Both the position numbers and the translations under genes were made by a program. Shown piece by piece: positions 42,721 through 51,235 of a stretch of 64,000 bases of DNA. Origin of the DNA: an uncultured SAR116 cluster alpha proteobacterium (GTDB lineage: Bacteria; Pseudomonadota; Alphaproteobacteria; Puniceispirillales; Puniceispirillaceae). Within the stretch, counting starts at the first letter, position 1, and every line of letters begins with the position of its first letter. The notes below the pieces were generated by a model. The model was given only the letters and a program-made list of their open reading frames with translations, did not search any database and was not told the DNA's origin. The DNA lies in the NCBI GenBank assembly GCA_902518965.1, contig CABYIQ010000008.1, positions 1 to 64,000 on the forward strand, written 5' to 3'.

Positions 42721-43626
42721 TTGTCATCACGTTCATGGTTTCTGCTTTTCAGCCTTGCCTTTATCTGGGGAGCATCATTCTACTTCATTGAAATTGGATT
42801 AATCTACCTAGACCCTTTTTGGCTGGTAAGTATAAGGCTTTTATTTGGGGCTTTACCGCTGGTGTTGTGGTTGTTTCTTCGAAAAATAAAACTGCCTATA
42901 AAACTACGCTTTTGGACATCTGTTATGGTAATGGGTGTCCTAAACAATTTTTTGCCTTTCAACTTCATAGCCTTTGGCCAATTACATGTGACTGGTGGAA
43001 TGGCTTCTATTGTAAATGCGAACACCGCCTTCATGGGTGTAATTGTTTCTGGTCTTTTTTTGGCCACTGAACCAGCGACTTGGAACAGGGTTGTTGGTGT
43101 AATTATTGGGGTTGCCGGAGTTGCCATAGCAATTGGGGTTACGTCTGAATTACCCACAGGAGATGCCAGCTACTTATTATTGGGGAGTCTGGCAATTATT
43201 CTAGCTACAATAGCTTATGCATTTGCTGGTGTTTGGGGGAAAGTAAAATTAGCTGAATATTCGCCAACCCAAAGTGCAGTTGGTATGCTTATATGTTCCT
43301 CATTTATCTCAGTTTTATGCAGCTTTCTTATTTCTGGGCCACCAAGCATGGTGATGGTGAGTCATCCATTTGACCTGATACAGGTGGTTTTGGGATTGGG
43401 TGTTTTGGGAACTGCGCTGGCTTATCCATTGTATTTTAAAATACTAGAGGTAGAAGGGTCATCGAATTTGATGCTGGTAACAATTATAGTTCCAGTATTT
43501 GCGATAATTCTTGACGGCATACTATTGAATCAATTTGTTACAGGGTCTGATTTATTTGGTTTCGCTTTAATTGCGATAGGCCTATTTATTATGGATGGGC
43601 GTCTAAAATGGTTAACGGGCAATTGA
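42721..43626 (+). CDS. EamA-family (DMT superfamily) transporter
   Basis: Ten-helix inner-membrane transporter of 301 residues made of two EamA repeats. The first begins FSLAFIWGASFYFIEIGL; the second begins LLLGSLAIILATIAYAFAGVWGK. The typical VNANTAFMGVIVSGLFL and PLYFKILEVEGSSNLML helix ends are present. Members export amino acids and metabolites. The start is TTG with GAGGTAAC seven bases upstream, which makes it credible. A direct repeat begins right after the stop. Confidence 0.93.
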   Translation: MSSRSWFLLFSLAFIWGASFYFIEIGLIYLDPFWLVSIRLLFGALPLVLWLFLRKIKLPIKLRFWTSVMVMGVLNNFLPFNFIAFGQLHVTGGMASIVNANTAFMGVIVSGLFLATEPATWNRVVGVIIGVAGVAIAIGVTSELPTGDASYLLLGSLAIILATIAYAFAGVWGKVKLAEYSPTQSAVGMLICSSFISVLCSFLISGPPSMVMVSHPFDLIQVVLGLGVLGTALAYPLYFKILEVEGSSNLMLVTIIVPVFAIILDGILLNQFVTGSDLFGFALIAIGLFIMDGRLKWLTGN

Positions 43627-43630
43627 GCCA

Positions 43631-43746
43631 ATCTGTCACACAACCCATGAACACATAACCTATACACCCCCTATGGCCCATGCACGGGGTAGGACACATG
43701 ATGTGTAATCATGTTAAATGCACAGATAAGAGATACATTTAAGGTG
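43631..43746 (+). repeat. ~115-bp direct repeat (copy 1) flanking the beta-propeller gene
   Basis: Shares with 44852-44968 the blocks ACACCCCCTATGGCCCATGC, CGGGGT/TGGGGT and ACATGATGTGTAATCA, plus a terminal GATACAT. A weaker third match (ATCACATGATGTGTAT) is at about 52819, upstream of an integrase remnant. Confidence 0.75.
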
Positions 43747-43816
43747 CATTTTATTAAGGTAAATGTATAATCACTTTAAAATGACCTTGCAGTTACTATC
43801 TGACTAGGTGGATAAA

Positions 43817-44848
43817 ATGGTTCGTATACTATTTACACTTGTACTGAGTTTGACAATATCAGCATCCGCTTGGGCTGGAAATTGGAATGCCAAGGGCAAA
43901 GACAAGCCAAAAGACCTTTTCGGTGTGGTCCTGACTAACAATGAACACAAGGTCCAGAAAGGCAATATTGCACTTTTGGATACAACAAATAATCGTCTTG
44001 TTGAAATAGGCCTTAATGGCAAAACATTGTGGACAGCAGATTTACCCAAAGGGTTTGCAAACTATAAAAATCTAAACGGAGGCAGTGATATTGAGTGGCT
44101 GGACTCTTCAGACACTTTCTTAGTGGCTGTTCCCAATACTGGTTTTTTTGAGATGGACCGGAAGGGGAAAGTTCTAAACAAATGTATGAACAAATTTATC
44201 AGTCATGACGTTGATAAACTTAATGACGGTTCATTCGTGTTTGTTAATGGATGGGACGACAAAGGTAAAGATGAGCCAATCATCACGAAGGTATCGAGTG
44301 ATTGCAAAGTTCTTTGGGTAAAAAAGAAAGATTTTTTCCAAGTTGAAGAAAAAGACCTAAATAGTCGCTTTCTGAAAGACAAAGCCTTTTTGCACGTGAA
44401 CTCCATCCGAGTCCTGCCAAATAACGATATTATGGTAAGCATTCGCAATTATGACCAAGTGGTAATCATAAGAGATGAAAAAATCTTGAAACGTTTTAAA
44501 AATGCTCCGGGGGTTCATGACCCATCAGATGTTATCGTTGAGGAAAATGAACAGGTTTTTTATTACGCAAACCGGGCTAGGCCACAACAAATTATTAGAC
44601 GTAATTTCGAAAACCCTGATGCCGAACCACAGGTGATATGGAGCACACCTGGCAGGGAATGGGCACCACTTAGAACAGTTCAGAAATTAGGCAATGGGAA
44701 TTGGTTAATTACCGGTTCTAAAAATATAGGCCAAATTACACCCAGCGGAAATTTAGTTTGGGGGATTCAATTTCCAGAATTCAGACATCAACGGGAAACA
44801 AAGAAAAAAGCTACCTACATATACAAGGCCGCCTTTGTTTCTCCATAA
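43817..44848 (+). CDS. Exported arylsulfotransferase-like (ASST/PQQ-type) beta-propeller protein
   Basis: Protein of 343 residues with a signal peptide (MVRILFTLVLSLTISASAWA, cleavage after AWA). It is followed by repeated propeller blades such as GNIALLDTTNNRLVEIGLNGKTLW, and NGNWLITGSKNIGQITPSGNLVWGI. The blade pattern resembles arylsulfotransferase/ASST-like proteins, but I cannot find the catalytic His cluster, so enzymatic activity is doubtful. The ATG has TAGGTGG upstream; the GTG three codons earlier is less likely. Flanked on both sides by ~115-bp direct repeats, suggesting a cassette insertion or duplication. Confidence 0.7.
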   Translation: MVRILFTLVLSLTISASAWAGNWNAKGKDKPKDLFGVVLTNNEHKVQKGNIALLDTTNNRLVEIGLNGKTLWTADLPKGFANYKNLNGGSDIEWLDSSDTFLVAVPNTGFFEMDRKGKVLNKCMNKFISHDVDKLNDGSFVFVNGWDDKGKDEPIITKVSSDCKVLWVKKKDFFQVEEKDLNSRFLKDKAFLHVNSIRVLPNNDIMVSIRNYDQVVIIRDEKILKRFKNAPGVHDPSDVIVEENEQVFYYANRARPQQIIRRNFENPDAEPQVIWSTPGREWAPLRTVQKLGNGNWLITGSKNIGQITPSGNLVWGIQFPEFRHQRETKKKATYIYKAAFVSP

Positions 44849-44851
44849 ACG

Positions 44852-44968
44852 CTAGGCTGTGTAACACCCCATAAACATAATACCCACACACCCCCTATGG
44901 CCCATGCATGGGGTGGATCACATGATGTGTAATCACTCGCAGTGCAAAGTTAAGTGATACATGTAAGT
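44852..44968 (+). repeat. ~115-bp direct repeat (copy 2)
   Basis: See 43631-43746. It starts three bases after the stop of the beta-propeller gene and runs toward a tiny integrase-start remnant at 45078 (ATGTACAAACTGATGTAC), similar to the start of the integrase fragment at 52883. Confidence 0.7.
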
Positions 44969-45159
44969 GACTATTCGTTAGGGTTATAAATACACCTAAA
45001 TGCTTATCCATAGATTATTGGGAATAGCACTCTCAGTGATACACTTACTCTGTACTGATAACGGTAAGCATTTACTGATGTACAAACTGATGTACATTTT
45101 GTGCCTATTGACAGTGAATGCAGGAAACTTAACCTATTGATAAGGCTTACATAGAGATG

Positions 45160-45240
45160 CAGCTTGGTGCATGGGTACAGTATCAATCACCCTTCACCCG
45201 CTCCAATTTCCAAGACAAAAGGTCCGTGGACCGCGGTACA
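45160..45240 (+). repeat. tRNA-Gly attachment-site relic plus R2-like palindrome
   Basis: 45190-45205 reproduces 16 bases of the tRNA-Gly 3' end (CCCTTCACCCGCTCCA), in the orientation opposite to the tRNA on the plus strand. TTGGTGCATGGGTA just before it matches the flank of the 59.5-kb site. GGTCCGTGGACCGCGG follows, matching the palindrome of the R2 family. No open frame. Confidence 0.65.
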
Positions 45241-45372
45241 AGTTACTGTTTCCAAACAGCTTATGCTTCGGAGCAAGAATCAGCTTTATGTCTGTGCGGG
45301 TAAGGTTGCAGGCAAGCTTGAGTAGGAACGCCGTGCTACTAGCGTCCGCCTAAAGGGGGTTTCCTCTATTAA

Positions 45373-45483
45373 AAGAGTGTGACACTGAGCCGTTGGATTG
45401 TTTGGATTGGTGAGGATGACCCAGTGTCACATTCTCCCTTAAGCAAAGACTATGCCTCGCAGAGAAATCTGCGGGGCTTTTTT
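45373..45483 (+). ncRNA. Putative small RNA (copy B, rightward), two-hairpin with GNRA-capped terminator
   Basis: The 5' hairpin base GTGACACTG (45379-45387) pairs with CAGTGTCAC (45422-45430). An unpaired ATTCTCCCTTAAGC linker follows. The terminator is GCCTCGCAGA (45454-45463), GAAA loop, TCTGCGGGGC (45468-45477), then six T. Counterpart of 22171-22285. Confidence 0.6.
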
Positions 45484-45501
45484 GATAAAAAATGCCTCCA
45501 A

Positions 45502-45565
45502 TAAAAATGGGCTGCACAAAGGCAGCCCAAAGTTCAGGGAGGAGAACTGTTATTCTCATCTTTTA
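45502..45565 (-). ncRNA. Putative small RNA (copy B, leftward) with CUCCUCCC motif and terminator
   Basis: On the minus strand: GAGAA-TAACAG-TTCTC stem-loop, CTCCTCCC, linker, then the GGGCTGC/GCAGCCC terminator with ATTTTTAT after it. Counterpart of 22090-22150. Confidence 0.55.
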
Positions 45566-45754
45566 ATGGGAACTTCGGGCTGTAATTTGGTAGATGTTTG
45601 TCCAGAATGAGGCTGGCTCAGAACTTGCACTCAGCCTGAGGATTATAATTAAATTATGATTGTTCTCTCAGATTGTTTGCTTGAACCCCTTTAAGACGTA
45701 AAGCCAGCATGCGTGAAAAGCGGAACTTGGGAAATTGCGCACTTGCAAAGAATA

Positions 45755-46510
45755 TCACTGCCCAGTGTAGGGCAAGCTTTTCAGACCATCTTTAAACCAG
45801 CCTGTGATCCCATTGCGCAGGTGACTAAGATTTGAATAACCGAGTTGATTGACAAGAGCATTTCCTATCTTTGTTGTTCTATTACCAGTTCGGCAATACA
45901 GCACTATTTGGGTATTTAAAGATGGAACAAGGGATAAAAATTTTTCTTGAAAATCTTTATGGAGACGGCCGCCTTTTGTGAAAGCAGTTATTGTTTCTGC
46001 ACCGTCTATAATTCCTGTTTTTTGCCATTCATCCTCTCTGCGAATATCAACAATCACAGCACCTTGAGCTTGCGCCTCTAATAATTCACCTGAGTTCACC
46101 TGTCCCAGTGTCAAAGGTCTGCTGACTGCTACTAGTTCAACTTCAAAAATCAGAGTGGCATTTGGCGGTATCACCCCTCCCGCCCCTGCGATTCCATAAC
46201 CCATTTCAGGTGGGATTGTCAGACGGCGAATTTCCCCAATGGCCATACCCTCAATACCTAAGTCCCAGCCTTTTATCACTTGGCCTTTTCCAAGTATGAA
46301 GCTGAACGGCTTCCCACGTGGGCGCGAGGCATCAAAAACTGTCCCATCGGTAAATTTGCCCTCATAATGGACAGAGATTTGTTGGTTTGCGGTCGCGAGT
46401 TTGCCGCTTCCCTTTTGCAGCGTTTCAACAATAAATCCCTCATTTGCTATAGCTGGCAAAGAACCTAAAACCCACATTGCAAACATAAGCGTAAAAATAC
46501 GTTTAATCAT
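45755..46510 (-). CDS. Exported FKBP-type peptidyl-prolyl isomerase fused to a rhodanese domain
   Basis: Periplasmic protein of 251 residues with three parts. The signal peptide ends near residue 22 (MIKRIFTLMFAMWVLGSLPA). An FKBP domain spans about 25-130, with VHYEGKFTDGTVFDAS, GKGQVIKGWDLGIEGMAIGE and PPEMGYG. A single rhodanese domain spans about 140-245, with VIVDIRREDEW, LYCRTGNRT and GYSNLSHLRNGITGW. Catalytic Cys is C206. The joint is in frame with no internal stop. Prolyl isomerisation joined to sulfur/persulfide chemistry is unusual and suggests folding or repair of thiol proteins. ATG at 46508-46510. Confidence 0.92.
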   Translation of the reverse strand: MIKRIFTLMFAMWVLGSLPAIANEGFIVETLQKGSGKLATANQQISVHYEGKFTDGTVFDASRPRGKPFSFILGKGQVIKGWDLGIEGMAIGEIRRLTIPPEMGYGIAGAGGVIPPNATLIFEVELVAVSRPLTLGQVNSGELLEAQAQGAVIVDIRREDEWQKTGIIDGAETITAFTKGGRLHKDFQEKFLSLVPSLNTQIVLYCRTGNRTTKIGNALVNQLGYSNLSHLRNGITGWFKDGLKSLPYTGQ

Positions 46511-46639
46511 GATAATTTCCAGTTCTGATGACTGCTGCTATATCGCTAATTGTTATCAAGATTGTTTCAGAAAGTCATGTAGTCACTATCTTCAATCACA
46601 CTTCCGAGATGATGTGAATTGAATGAGCGGGCGCATTAT

Positions 46640-46939
46640 TTAGTTCTCTAACAAATGGTCGAATTTATCTATTAATCCTTCAAAAACCTCAACTCGAGCG
46701 CCAGTATCTCTAATTTCATTCAACTTTCCATCACCAAATTTTCTTAAAAATGTTTTTGCGGACTTTTCTTCATCATAGATCCGGATAGCAATTCTTTGCT
46801 CAGGTTTTGGATTTAGCGTAATTCGATAAATCAACCCGTATTCCTTCGCTTCTTGCAAAACCATTGGATTTAGGAGCGCTTCAGCACCTTTACGCGCAAA
46901 TTCGTTTTGAAATGTGATCTTTATTATCCGAGCATACAT
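46640..46939 (-). CDS. Hypothetical protein (99 aa), possible dimeric alpha/beta-barrel (ABM-like)
   Basis: Begins MYARIIKITFQNEFARKGAEALL and has an alternating beta/alpha pattern similar to antibiotic-biosynthesis-monooxygenase-like small proteins (RIAIRIYDEEKSAKTFLRKF, then a final RVEVFEGLID). No catalytic motif can be claimed. ATG at 46937-46939. It stands alone upstream of the FKBP-rhodanese gene. Confidence 0.6.
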   Translation of the reverse strand: MYARIIKITFQNEFARKGAEALLNPMVLQEAKEYGLIYRITLNPKPEQRIAIRIYDEEKSAKTFLRKFGDGKLNEIRDTGARVEVFEGLIDKFDHLLEN

Positions 46940-47046
46940 TGCGGTTCACCCCAATAGCGAAATACTAAAGTAAGTTTTCCAGAGGTCGTCTAATTTGCCA
47001 ACCCCCATATAGCGTTGATGCGGAGCAGGTTCAGTGGGAGTCCTTT

Positions 47047-47178
47047 TTATGCGGCCACCACGAAATTGCCCATGAGATCGATTGCAATAGGTTTATAAGA
47101 ACCCTCCCATTCCTGCCATCTATGTAATGGAACAAAAAATGAAGCTGGCGGTGCAACATTTGCACAGCTGTGCTGCAT
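47047..47178 (-). CDS. Possible small protein or gene remnant (43 aa)
   Basis: Open frame MQHSCANVAPPASFFVPLHR, then WQEWEGSYKPIAIDLMGNFV and a stop. Residue usage looks coding, but there is no good ribosome site and the frame stays open for about 13 codons before the ATG. It may be the tail of a lost gene. It occupies the otherwise featureless 46940-47251 gap. Confidence 0.3.
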   Translation of the reverse strand: MQHSCANVAPPASFFVPLHRWQEWEGSYKPIAIDLMGNFVVAA

Positions 47179-47251
47179 ATCAACTGCTGTTAGATCCAAA
47201 TTAAATGTATTTGACTAAATCCTCGTTGAGTTTTTTGAAAGGAGAAAAGTT

Positions 47252-47719
47252 ATGAGATTACTATTAATTACTATATTGGCAGGATTTATTCCTACAATGG
47301 CTTTTGCCGATGGTCATACAACCCCGGGTGCTGGTTATGGCACGGCGATAACTGTTGGCTCAAAGAAAATAGAAGGCACTTCAGGCGTTCTAGTGCATCA
47401 GACCACGAATGATGTTTGGATTTGGGAAAACCCCCTAAAAGGATTTCCAAAGGCTACAAGCGCTACTTGCGACCAATTTTTTGCTTTTGCATCAGGTCAG
47501 CAACAACCAATTGGTGGCTCCTTCACCTGTCAGTCAGTTGATGGAGACGGAGATGGTTTAATTAGCACAGGAGCCTTTCAGCAAGATGGTACGGCCCTGA
47601 TTACTCAAATCGCAGGCACGGGTAAGTGGGCGCAACACGTTGGGACACAATTTATAGGGAAAACCGATATTCAGGCTGATATGTCCACATCTGTGTATTC
47701 ATGGACACCAAAAAAATAG
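47252..47719 (+). CDS. Hypothetical exported protein (155 aa)
   Basis: Signal peptide MRLLLITILAGFIPTMAFA is followed by a beta-rich domain with one Cys pair (SATCDQFFAF and SFTCQSVDGDGDG). A DGDGDG acidic stretch could bind calcium (inference). The ATG has GAAAGGAG eight bases upstream, a strong ribosome site. I do not recognise the family. It stands alone between repeats and the GC-rich module. Confidence 0.7.
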   Translation: MRLLLITILAGFIPTMAFADGHTTPGAGYGTAITVGSKKIEGTSGVLVHQTTNDVWIWENPLKGFPKATSATCDQFFAFASGQQQPIGGSFTCQSVDGDGDGLISTGAFQQDGTALITQIAGTGKWAQHVGTQFIGKTDIQADMSTSVYSWTPKK

Positions 47720-48124
47720 GACCGCTTCCTAGACTTTTCCACTTCTGGCCAGTGATGACAAGAATTTCAGAAAGGTGAAGACGGCGTCTAGCATGAAGCA
47801 TTTGGCGGGAACTTAATTGTTGATAAATGTTGGACGCAAGCACCTCCGCTCAACAACCCTACCCTCCAATCAAAAGATAACTTCGGCTATTAATTAAAAT
47901 GCATCAGCAACTCTGGTGTGTGCAGAGTGACTTTCGGGCCATGGTCCTTGAATCCCGGGCCACAAATACCGGGCATTATATTTTGTGTCGGAACAACGGT
48001 CTGTTTACAGGTGATTGTCGTAAGACTCAGATAACAAGTTTGCACGCTAGGTGCCGCTCGAGCCAAGCCGACCAACTGCGGCCAGGTCATGAGGCCGGAA
48101 GACATCCCGTCCGGAGAGGAACAC
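47720..48124. other. 405-bp gap upstream of the RND operon
   Basis: No convincing gene. Base composition changes from AT-rich to GC-rich across it (about 47.9 kb), marking the left edge of a compositionally foreign module. Short GC-rich inverted pieces (CGGGCC, CCCGGG) are present, but no terminator or repeat shared with the rest of the window was found. Confidence 0.5.
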
Positions 48125-51100
48125 ATGGAACGTTTCGCTGATTTCGTAGTGAACAATAGGATTAAAGTGGCAATTGCGACCATGCTGATGGCCTTCGCAA
48201 TCTTTGCCGGCATTCCCAATTTGAAGCTTGATACAGATGGCCGGGTCTTTATGGCTGCCGACAATCCTGACAAGATTCTGCTCGACAGGTTTGAACAGGA
48301 ATTTGCCAAAGACGACAATCTGGCAATCATCGTTGTGCCCAAAGATGGAGAGGTCTTCACGCCAAAAACGCTCGGCGCGATTGGCGCGATGACTGAGGAC
48401 CTGTGGAACCTTCCTTATATACGGTTGGTCAATTCGATCACACGGTTCCAAAACACCTATGCCGATGGCGACATGATGGTGGTCAAAGATCTGGTGCCCG
48501 AACCATCCACGGTCACCGTTGAGGAAGCTGCCGCCGCGAAGATCGCCGCACTTGACCGAATTGAACTCCGTAACAGCCTGATAAATGAAGACGGCTCAGC
48601 CACGGCAATTTCGGTGATCTTCCGCCTACCTGGTATCGATCTTGTTTCGGAAATTCCGGATATCAATGCCGAGTTCGAGCCGCTACTAGAACAATACCGC
48701 GCTGACTATCCAGACATCACATTCAAAGCCAGCGGCTCAGTTGCGATCAGCCAGGCCTTTGCCACAGCCAGCCAGAGAGATGGTGAAACCCTGACCCCGG
48801 CGATGCTGTTGTCGATGCTGTTAATAGTGGGGCTGCTGTTGCGATCAGCCACTGGGTCGCTGCTGATTTTGATTCTCGCGGCACTGTCGGCACTGGTCTC
48901 GCTAGGCGCGCTGGGATGGACCCACATTCCAATCAATTCCGCTACCGCCGTTGCCCCGCTCATGGTCATCACCCTTGCCGTGGCCAGCAGTGTCCATGTG
49001 CTCTCCTCAGTCCGCCAGACGATGCTGGAGACCGCCGACCGCACCATCTGGGCACGCCGTGCGCTGACTGACCACGGGCTTGGCATCACGGTGGCTGTCT
49101 TCACCACGGCCATTGGCTTTCTGTCGTTGAATTTCTCAATCTCGCCGCCCTTCCGCCAGCTTGGCAACATGGTGGCAGGCGGCATGATCGGCGTCTGGGT
49201 CTTTACTATGTTCCTGCTTCCCGGGCTGATCTGCTGGGTTCCAATCCGCCAGAAGCGTGACGAAGCGTCGGTCGACCGCCTCATGGTCGCGCTGGCTGAG
49301 TTTGTTATCCGCCATCAGAGGCGCCTTCTTCTTGGCATTCCAGCGATCATTATTGGGTTTGGCGCCGGCATCTCACAAATTAAGCTCGAGGATGATTTCC
49401 TGCGCTATTTTGACGAGAGTTTCGAGACGCGCCAGGCAACCGACCTCTATGAAACCAAGCTTGGCGGACTGAATGTCCTCGAATATTCAGTCGATACCGG
49501 AGAAGAGAACGGCATCAATTCGGTCGAATATCTGAAAAAGCTTGATGATTTGTCAGCCTTCCTGCGCGCGCAGCCGGAGGTCAGCCACATCCGGTCGCTT
49601 AGCGACACGATCAAGCGGCTGAACATGAATATGAATGGCGACGATTCTGCCTTCTACCGGATTCCGGAGAGTGACGAGGAAGCCTCGCAGTTCTTGTTCC
49701 TGTACGAGTTGTCGCTTGGCTATGGCATGGACCTGACAGACCAGATCAATGTCGACCGCTCCTCGACTCGGGTCTCAGCCTTTGTCGGCTATGCCACAAC
49801 ACGCCAGCTGATCGCGCTCGACGAAAAGGTTCAGACATGGTTTGACGCAAACGCACCTGAACTTAAGAGCCCGGTCACCGGCCAGACGCATGTCTATACG
49901 ATGATCTCAGCCCGCGACGTGCCGTCGATGCTGCGGGGCACGACACTTGCGCTTGTGTTCATATCCTTTGTGATTTTCCTTGTGCTCCGTAATCTCAAGC
50001 TTGGCATCGTCTCCCTGGCACCGAACCTACTGCCGGCGATGATGGGCTTTGGCCTATGGGGCTATATGGTCGGTAATGTGACGTTAGCCGTATCTATTGT
50101 CGTGGCCATGACGCTCGGCATCGTTGTCGATGACACAGTGCATTTCATGCTGAAATACGCCAATGCCCGCAAACGTGGCAAAAGCGCAGAGGACAGTGTG
50201 CGCCATGCTTTCAAATCGGTTGGTATGGCACTGACAGTGACCTCGCTCGGTCTTGTCATCGGCTTTACCATTCTTGGCCAGTCCGGCTTTGCGGTGAACC
50301 GCGACATGGCCAGGCTGACAGCCATCACACTCAGCTTTGCACTGTTTGTTGATTTCCTCTTCCTCCCACCGCTTCTGATGTTTCTGGACAGGATAAAAAC
50401 CATGAAGATCAATGCCACCTCCACCGCTTCGCTTGCGATGATCACCACCCTTGCCAGCGCAGCGTTGTTGCTTCCGCTGGCCAAGCCGGTCGAGGCCTCC
50501 AATGAAAAGGGGCTCGCCATAGCAACCGAAGTCGACAACCGCGACAAAGGGTGGGGCGACGTCACCGTCGAGGGCGAAATGGTGCTGAAGAACAAGGCCG
50601 GCAATGAGTCGGTGCGCAAGTTCCGCTCCACTATTCTGGAGGCCGCTGATGTCTCGGAAGGTGACCGTTCGATCATCACCTTCTCGCAGCCGCGCGATGT
50701 GCGTGGCACGGCCCTGCTGACCCATTCGAAAATCGAGCCAGATGATGATTCGCAATGGATCTTCCTGCCGGCGGTGAAGCGGGTGAAACGCATTTCCTCC
50801 TCGAACCGGACAGGCAAATTCGTCTCCTCAGAATTCTCCTATGAGGACCTGGGATCAGAGGAGGTCGCCGATAATGAGCATATCTGGCTGGAAGATGCGC
50901 CCTGCGTACATGACAACGCGCTGACCTGCGCCGCTGTGGAAAGCCGCCCAAAAAACAAGCGGTCCGGCTATTCAAAGCGTGTGTCCTTCATCGATCTTGA
51001 TCAATATCGGGTGCATCAGATTGATTTCTACAACCGCCGCGGCGACCTTGAAAAATCGCTGAAGTTTAAGGACTACAAACAATATGAGAGGGCGTTCTGG

Positions 51101-51235
51101 CGTGCCCACACCATGCTCATGGACAATATGCAAACGGGCAAATCAACACGGCTCTCCTGGGGCGAATACAGCTTTCGCCAGGGGCTAAGCGAGCGTGACT
51201 TCACACCGCAGAGACTTCCCAAGGCCTACCGATGA
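48125..51235 (+). CDS. RND/MMPL-type transporter fused to an outer-membrane lipoprotein-sorting (LolA-like) domain
   Basis: One 1,036-residue frame. Residues 1-759 are an MMPL/RND permease: N-terminal helix, periplasmic domain, then helices such as LLSMLLIVGLLLRSATGSLL, ITLAVASSVHVLSS and MTLGIVVDDTVHFMLKY, the Asp-containing helix-4-like motif. From residue 760 it reads MKINATSTASLAMITTLASA, a signal-peptide-like helix, then a LolA/LppX-type beta domain (GEMVLKNKAGNESVRKF, WIFLPAVKRVKRISSSN, SEFSYEDLGSE). These are normally separate genes. The ATG at 48125 has GGAGAGGA upstream. High GC. The downstream barrel gene overlaps by 4 bp. Likely moves lipids between membranes. Confidence 0.88.
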   Translation: MERFADFVVNNRIKVAIATMLMAFAIFAGIPNLKLDTDGRVFMAADNPDKILLDRFEQEFAKDDNLAIIVVPKDGEVFTPKTLGAIGAMTEDLWNLPYIRLVNSITRFQNTYADGDMMVVKDLVPEPSTVTVEEAAAAKIAALDRIELRNSLINEDGSATAISVIFRLPGIDLVSEIPDINAEFEPLLEQYRADYPDITFKASGSVAISQAFATASQRDGETLTPAMLLSMLLIVGLLLRSATGSLLILILAALSALVSLGALGWTHIPINSATAVAPLMVITLAVASSVHVLSSVRQTMLETADRTIWARRALTDHGLGITVAVFTTAIGFLSLNFSISPPFRQLGNMVAGGMIGVWVFTMFLLPGLICWVPIRQKRDEASVDRLMVALAEFVIRHQRRLLLGIPAIIIGFGAGISQIKLEDDFLRYFDESFETRQATDLYETKLGGLNVLEYSVDTGEENGINSVEYLKKLDDLSAFLRAQPEVSHIRSLSDTIKRLNMNMNGDDSAFYRIPESDEEASQFLFLYELSLGYGMDLTDQINVDRSSTRVSAFVGYATTRQLIALDEKVQTWFDANAPELKSPVTGQTHVYTMISARDVPSMLRGTTLALVFISFVIFLVLRNLKLGIVSLAPNLLPAMMGFGLWGYMVGNVTLAVSIVVAMTLGIVVDDTVHFMLKYANARKRGKSAEDSVRHAFKSVGMALTVTSLGLVIGFTILGQSGFAVNRDMARLTAITLSFALFVDFLFLPPLLMFLDRIKTMKINATSTASLAMITTLASAALLLPLAKPVEASNEKGLAIATEVDNRDKGWGDVTVEGEMVLKNKAGNESVRKFRSTILEAADVSEGDRSIITFSQPRDVRGTALLTHSKIEPDDDSQWIFLPAVKRVKRISSSNRTGKFVSSEFSYEDLGSEEVADNEHIWLEDAPCVHDNALTCAAVESRPKNKRSGYSKRVSFIDLDQYRVHQIDFYNRRGDLEKSLKFKDYKQYERAFWRAHTMLMDNMQTGKSTRLSWGEYSFRQGLSERDFTPQRLPKAYR

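Larger units (their letters stand above)
45362..45608. repeat. ~240-bp structured repeat (copy B), inverse of 22045-22288
   Basis: Reverse complement of copy A with only scattered differences. Same serial hairpins, same CTCCTCCC (minus strand, 45537-45544), same terminators. It occupies most of the gap between the attachment relic and the FKBP gene. Confidence 0.85.

Noticed and set aside
45004-45353. Two 60-residue frames (45004-45186 minus, 45171-45353 plus)
   Set aside because: They cover the attachment relic and palindromic repeat and show no protein-like features.
47899-48141. 80-residue frame ahead of the RND gene
   Set aside because: Composition is not protein-like, and it runs into the RND start in another frame.
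48457-50975. Long antisense open frames inside the RND gene (for example 50062-50817)
   Set aside because: They are shadows caused by GC-rich codon usage, and their products are low-complexity Ser/Arg-rich.
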